A stretch of DNA of 64,000 nucleotides from Pyronema omphalodes (taxonomy: Eukaryota > Ascomycota > Pezizomycetes > Pezizales > Pyronemataceae): positions 806,001 to 870,000 of the forward strand of contig JAJJXM010000006.1 of NCBI GenBank assembly GCA_024516155.1, given 5' to 3'. The translations under genes were made by a program, and so were the position numbers. The notes beneath the pieces were generated by a model. That model was given only the letters and a program-made list of their open reading frames with translations. It did no database searches and had not been told where the DNA came from. Shown here in pieces: positions 58,910-64,000 of this stretch (within the stretch, counting starts at the first letter, position 1; each line of letters opens with the position of its first letter).

Positions 58910-59671
58910 CTACTGCTCATACTTGTTCAAGTGGTTTTTGCCAATGTTCTCCCGGAACTCCTCAACACCAATAAAGGTGGTATGACACCAAGGCTTGTTC
59001 TTTCCCTCCGCAGCAAGGCGGCATCTGAAGTGCTCGCTCCATCCCTCCCGGGGCCACTTGGCAACGATACCCTCATATGTCTTGGGGTGCACCAAATGCG
59101 ACCAATCTCCGGTGTTGTCCAACAGGGTCGTGATGTGAGAAAGAGCAGTGAGTGCCGACAACTTTCCACCATCACCACCATCAACGCCGAAGAAGTTGTC
59201 CTGGTGTCTGATAATCGCCTCGCATACTGAGTCTGCGAGCAATTGGTGGTCTCCTCCATGCTCCTTGGCATGCTCCATAACCTTCTCACGGGCACGGATT
59301 CCACCGGCGTATTCGAATGATAGCGCAGTCTCGGTCATCGAGGTTCCAAGATCGTGGAACAAGCTGAATACGTAATAAACCTCAGGGTCGAAGTTGATGT
59401 CGTACTTCATCTTGTCCTTGTGCTGTGCCAAAATAGCCATGCACAAGGAGTACACTCTCATGGAGTGGTTGAAGGTTGCGACGGGGAGAGCGGCCTTGAC
59501 GTATGCGGTCATGGCATCGGCCAATGGCGTAGAGGGGATCTTGATATCTTCGACATTGATTTCGTCCGACTTGATTTCGTCTGCCGGGCAGTTGAAGAGG
59601 AGTGAGATGTTACGAGGGACGGCGGGGAGGAAGCCGGCGGCAGTGAGCTTTGCGGGATCGAGGTGGGACAT
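58910..59671 (-). CDS. cyanamide-hydratase-family HD-domain protein
   Basis: A single-exon gene of 253 residues starting MSHLDPAKLTAAGFLP; the frame is open upstream, but this ATG gives the family-typical length (fungal cyanamide hydratase about 244, yeast Ddi2 about 225). The HD metal-site pattern is visible: His69 in FNHSMRVY, His106-Asp107 in FHDLG, His156 in AIIRHQD, and a later Asp near 186. The family includes fungal cyanamide hydratase (cyanamide to urea) and yeast Ddi2/Ddi3. The real substrate here is not proven. Expression of the yeast relatives is induced by alkylating agents, which may not transfer. Downstream on the same strand is tRNA-Arg. Confidence 0.9.
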   Translation of the reverse strand: MSHLDPAKLTAAGFLPAVPRNISLLFNCPADEIKSDEINVEDIKIPSTPLADAMTAYVKAALPVATFNHSMRVYSLCMAILAQHKDKMKYDINFDPEVYYVFSLFHDLGTSMTETALSFEYAGGIRAREKVMEHAKEHGGDHQLLADSVCEAIIRHQDNFFGVDGGDGGKLSALTALSHITTLLDNTGDWSHLVHPKTYEGIVAKWPREGWSEHFRCRLAAEGKNKPWCHTTFIGVEEFRENIGKNHLNKYEQ

Positions 59672-60269
59672 GATTGCTGATTGACGAATACTGTTTCCGC
59701 AGGTTTGATGAATTTTTATATACCGTTGAAGGGTCAAAAACTAAACGATAGCTCTTCTAAGTCCCCAGTTCTTCAGGATGCATTTGCGGGGTTGCATTGG
59801 AAATATGACGTGCTGTTTGGCAATCTCCGCGGGGAAACCTCGGGAGCCGGTACAATAACTTTCCATACGCGCGAGACGTGCCGAAGCGTGTAACTTCTTG
59901 CCCTCACTTTGACACTATTTCGCTTGGTTTTGAAACTAGGATGTGTCTAAGAGTTGATATGCATGAATCTTAAATCAAGCAATGAATGTTAGACGCCTTC
60001 CGTCCGATCGAAAAAGAAGGTCACTGGGAGACGGATCTAATCGTTTTCCAGAGGCGAAAGCCGATATCGCCATGTTTGTGAGAATTATTATTGCATGGCG
60101 CGGTCCACAATCCACAATGGCGCCCCTACTCTGCATTGTACTTGGTACATATGTCTTCTTCTCACATTCGTGATGATATGAGCAGTGGAGAACGTGGTTA
60201 GGTCATATTACGTAATTTAAGGCATGTCTTAGTAATAGAAAATGACGATCAATATGTATGAAGAGAAGA
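59672..60269. other. upstream region of the HD-domain gene
   Basis: No supported gene. The left part should be the promoter of the minus-strand HD gene. Confidence 0.5.
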
Positions 60270-60279
60270 TCAAAATTTG

Positions 60280-61074
60280 GAGCAAAGGTCTACAATGCCC
60301 GTCTCTTGGCGCATCGTGTTTCTAAATGCCCGACCGGTCTACAATGCCCGACACCCCTGCACAAAAAATGGATGACTAAGGCTCACTTGTGGCTGAAGAA
60401 CACACGCGAATGAATAACACACGCGAACGGGGACGGAAAATCTCGATACTTGAAATAATCACAGTGCGATTAACAGAAAAATTTAGAATTCAATAATAAT
60501 AAAATAATTTTTTTTGGACAGCATAAACCCCCATGAAAGTACGCGCGGATGGAAAGCACGCGCGTAAGGGTACGCGAATGAAGACGCGATTAAATGTAAA
60601 ATCTGGATGTTAAAAATTACCACGTGATCAATTGGGGAATTTTCAATCGCGAATTTAAGTTTTCTTTTATTTTATATTTTATTTTATTTATTTCTTCTAC
60701 AAAAATTCAACCATGCGCACATCGTGGCCCTCTCCTCTGAAGCAAGAACACCACGCGTTACACCCGACCGGGCACTTCCAGCGCGCCCATAAATTTAGCC
60801 TGACGAGTACACTGCTTCCCCATTATGCGCCGTACTCTTGCTGGTCGGCCTCGCGGTTTGTTTTTGGAAGAGGGGCGGGCGACAAAGTGGTTGTCGGCAT
60901 GAAGATAAACGCGCTGGTCGGGAGACGTGCGCACGGAGACATTGGCGATGAGCACTTTACGCCACAGCTAGGCCTTAGTCATCCATTTTTTGTGCAGGGG
61001 TGTCGGGCATTGTAAACCGGTCGGGCATTTAGAAACACAATGCGCCAAGAGACGGGCATTGTAGACCTTTGCTC
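60280..61074. mobile_element. 795-bp non-autonomous Mutator-like element (MULE)
   Basis: The termini are 103-bp inverted repeats (60280-60382 and 60972-61074) differing at only two positions. They begin GAGCAAAGGTCTACAATGCC from each end. The element is flanked by a perfect 10-bp direct duplication, TCAAAATTTG, at 60270-60279 and 61075-61084. Long TIRs with 9-11-bp target duplications are the signature of Mutator-like transposons; Hop of Fusarium is a fungal example. Inside each TIR the word GGTCTACAATGCCCG occurs twice in direct orientation, a candidate transposase-binding repeat. The interior (about 590 bp) includes GCACGCGCG-type repeats and a 100-codon frame without any transposase signature, so the element must be mobilised in trans. 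High TIR identity suggests recent insertion. Confidence 0.9.
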
Positions 61075-61084
61075 TCAAAATTTG

Positions 61085-64000
61085 ATGTTGTAGATTCGTG
61101 GAGAATCTTCGGTAAGTCTAGACCACTCTAAATCGAAGTAAATTGCTGTGAACGATCTAGTGATGTCACAAGTCCATTATTTTATACATAACTAGCCGGT
61201 GATTTACACATACGGTGCACCATAATGATCGGCCTTCTCTCCCGAACTATAGCATGTAGAACATGCGCAGAAGCTGATTCGCAACAGAATTGCTAGAAAC
61301 ACATTTCCAAGCTTGTGAACCAGAACAGACCATGTAGCCATTCAAGGAACAACACATGTCTCGTTTATGGAGACATGGATGTCAACGAAGAAGCCTTTTC
61401 TCCGTCGATCCGAGTAAGTAATTAGTGAAATTTGGATGGCGCATTATTAGCCGACCTTTGACTTGGATAGATACAGACAGTGGTGTGAAACATTTTCCGT
61501 GGGGGATCAATTATACCCGAGCATAGTGATACTTTCAAGCTCAAACGAGTGGGGATGATGTCTTTGGAAGCAGACGAGACATATGGCGCCGTCACAACTT
61601 CTCTGGATTGGAGGTGGTAACTTCATATGGGCTGCCAAAATTACTGCACAAAATCTTTGCAGGTCCCCAGCTTTATTAGTTTCAAATTAGAAAAAATGTC
61701 TCATCGTTGATACGTGGTATCGTTTATCTCAAGTAGACATCTCGTCTTGGCAAGAGTTCATTGTCTTTGTCCGATGGTCTGTAGAAGTAATATTTTATAC
61801 ACACATATGTGTGTAGTTGATGACGAAGGCTGACTGTCTGGAAATGGGGCGGGCCGCCCGGCGCGGCAGACAGCAATCTAAAACCGAGCATTGACCAATC
61901 ACCGCCTATGGCTTGAAAACTACTATATTCTGGAAGGAATGTGTGGTGAGATCCAGCTATCAATTTTCATGTCAATTATCACCATCAATGATATTTAGGA
62001 CCAGACAAATTGGAAGTTATCTCTTCCGTGCTTGTTTCGCGACGGAAATGTTCTGTGGATCATGGGGTACTTGAGGTAAGAGATGATGTTATGATTGAGC
62101 AGGACTAGTAAACATGGGGTTAAATGATCTGAGATGTCGCTTGATGATAACAGAGTATTCACGCTAGCACTAATAAGGACCGTCGATAATCGGTCCGGAT
62201 AATCATTCGGCCCGTTCAGTGAAGGGTGAAAAGCCCTAATGCTGGACCTTCGGGGAATGGAAAACTTTGAAATGGAAATTGGATGCATGATAAAGATGCG
62301 CCATCTAAGTTTTATTGTTGGAACTTCTAGGCGAATTCCTCATGCACCCACTGGAATCAAACATATCTGCCGGGCATTATGTCATCTTATTACAACTACT
62401 CATATACGGAATGATGAATCTCGTAGATATTCTAATTACTGTCTTTCAATTCAGAGTTGGGGGGCGGGGGGACACTGCAAAACACCTAGCACAGAAAATG
62501 CGCAGTACAAGGTACTTGATTAGACATTAGCCGGTTGTCTAGAGGCACTATGCGCAGTCATGCGCAGAATTGGATGATCGTTAGGTCATAGGCACAGTTT
62601 GTGCTTTTCCAATTTTGACTTCTGAAACGTCAGGCATCCGACACAAAATTCTCCTGCGTTCTTTACCACATTTATTGATTTGTGCTACAACGCTTGTGAC
62701 AGCTTACATTTTCGAGTTGTATGCGACCATTATTTACGCCAAGAAATTAGGATCGATAACTTCTACTGGTTCTGATCGAAGTAATCCTCCGATGATGTGG
62801 TTACTTTCAATCATGCCCCGCGCGATCTGTAGCCGGGGTAGGGTCCTATTAGCTGTTGTAAAACAAGCTGATAATACCCCGCACTACATCTAGTTTTAGT
62901 GACTGGTTTATTCCTATGTACTTCAAAAAAATTGTCAACCAGACAAAAACGCATAATAAGCTACTCTGAATACCTTCTCTCCTTTCTTTATAATTCTGAA
63001 CGAATTGATCTCCTCATACGTGTACAGTATTCATCGGCTCACCCATAGACAACACATCAAAAAACTATAGTACTCGTAGACTTACACGAACTTCTACCTA
63101 TACCAATTAGAAAATCATTAGATACCAACGAATCCATTATCTTAAGGTAATCCTCAACTTCCAATTAACAGGAAGGCAAGATCTCATCCAGTAGAACGAG
63201 CTCAGGCCTTCGAAAAAGAAACTGGGTGAAGAAGCGAACTATCGAAAGAGCTGACTGAACAGAAAGAACGGCTGAATGAGAAGAAAGCCTCCAGAAGTTG
63301 AGCATAGAGCTCACAGCAGACACCAATTGAACATACTCAATAAGCAGTGGGTCCCTACTATGAATATTATAAGGACACGAGATAGAAAACCCGCAAGCGA
63401 GGGCCAAAGCCCCTCCTGACAGAGAGTGAATTAAAGCCGGAAACAGCACTCTTCAGTCATAAGCAGTCACACTATTTGCAGAGGATACCTAGACAACTGG
63501 CAGGGGTAAGAGGAGCATAAGAAATATTTTTACAGACGAAAGACTCACCATTGATGGGGACACACAGGAAGATGATTCACCTGAAAGGAGTGGAAATAGA
63601 GCAAACATATTTCGAGACCAACCAGTTCTGTAAAGAAGACGTAATGCTAGACATTTTACATTTTTACATTTTAATCATACACCGTTCGAGGCCTCTAAGG
63701 CCTATGCGGGAAACTATGGCACTATCCTAATCCTGTCCTCGAGGCCGAAGCCTCCTAATGAGGCCCCCTAATCTCCTTATCCCCAAAAAAAACGTCCCCG
63801 CGCAAAGAAACACAAAACTTTAACTTCCCTCACCCCCTAAAGCCAATCTCATAAGGAAAAAACAGAGAAAGAAAAGAAACAAACGTCTTCCAAAAGAAAA
63901 GAAAAACAAATTGTCCATGCGTGTCCTCCTTTAAGTGAAAAAACAAAGGAAAAGGTACAGAAACACAAAAGAAACAAAAACACTCGCGTACTTTTCCCTC
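61085..64000. other. right flank, no supported gene
   Basis: No gene can be supported. A plus-strand frame ending at 62893 (about 90 codons, with a hydrophobic stretch HLLICATTLVTAYIFELYAT) lacks an ATG start and may be a relic. Short inverted repeats lie at 61849-61866 (GGGCGG..CCGCCC) and 62172-62190 (GGACCG..CGGTCC). The last 250 bp are A-rich purine sequence with GAGGCC repeats at 63690-63765. Confidence 0.5.

Noticed and set aside
60713..61015. 100-codon frame inside the MULE as a transposase remnant
   Set aside because: No DDE-type or zinc-finger signature, and the frame overlaps the right terminal repeat.

Overview
The window comes from a filamentous ascomycete (Pezizomycotina-type) nuclear genome. 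Genes are interrupted by short GT..AG introns, mostly 47-81 nt with CTAAC/CTGAC-like branch sites. The recognisable gene set is eukaryotic: mitochondrial prolyl-tRNA synthetase, the ribosome-biogenesis factor Mak21/Noc1, a fungal bHLH regulator, a LARP1-like La protein, V-ATPase subunit C, a CorA-like transporter, a cyanamide-hydratase-family HD protein, and an intron-containing tRNA-Arg(ACG). I cannot fix the class from sequence alone.

Layout: 1-3.6 kb is gene-poor. 3.6-9.6 kb holds a divergent pair, mitochondrial ProRS (-) and MAK21/NOC1 (+), sharing a 454-bp intergenic region. 9.6-30 kb has no gene I can support. From about 17 kb it becomes a remarkable field of microsatellites, minisatellites and poly(G)/poly(C) tracts. 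A bHLH transcription factor gene (30.8-32.4 kb), with a long untranslated-looking leader, sits inside this field. The repeats resume at 33-37.2 kb as a chain of different arrays, many with 7- or 8-bp units. 40.0-41.5 kb encodes a membrane-anchored fungal fucose-lectin-like propeller. 43.1-43.6 kb (-) probably holds a small spliced gene of unknown function. 44.36-44.46 kb is a 98-bp Tourist/Harbinger-like MITE.

47.5-59.7 kb is the gene-dense part: LARP1-like (+), VMA5 (+), a seven-exon CorA-like gene (-), a secreted/single-pass Cys-bearing protein (+), tRNA-Arg (-) and a cyanamide-hydratase-family gene (-). 60.27-61.08 kb is a complete non-autonomous Mutator-like element: 103-bp terminal inverted repeats flanked by a perfect 10-bp target-site duplication. 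The remainder to 64 kb shows no supported gene.

The genes are unrelated housekeeping and surface functions, not a cluster. I found no CRISPR array, secondary-metabolite cluster or virus. The most distinctive content is the mobile and repeat landscape: two intact-ended non-autonomous DNA transposons, short foldbacks, a diverged dispersed repeat pair, and the minisatellite field around the bHLH gene. Exon structures were assembled by hand from reading frame, splice signals and phase, and are checkable by RNA data.
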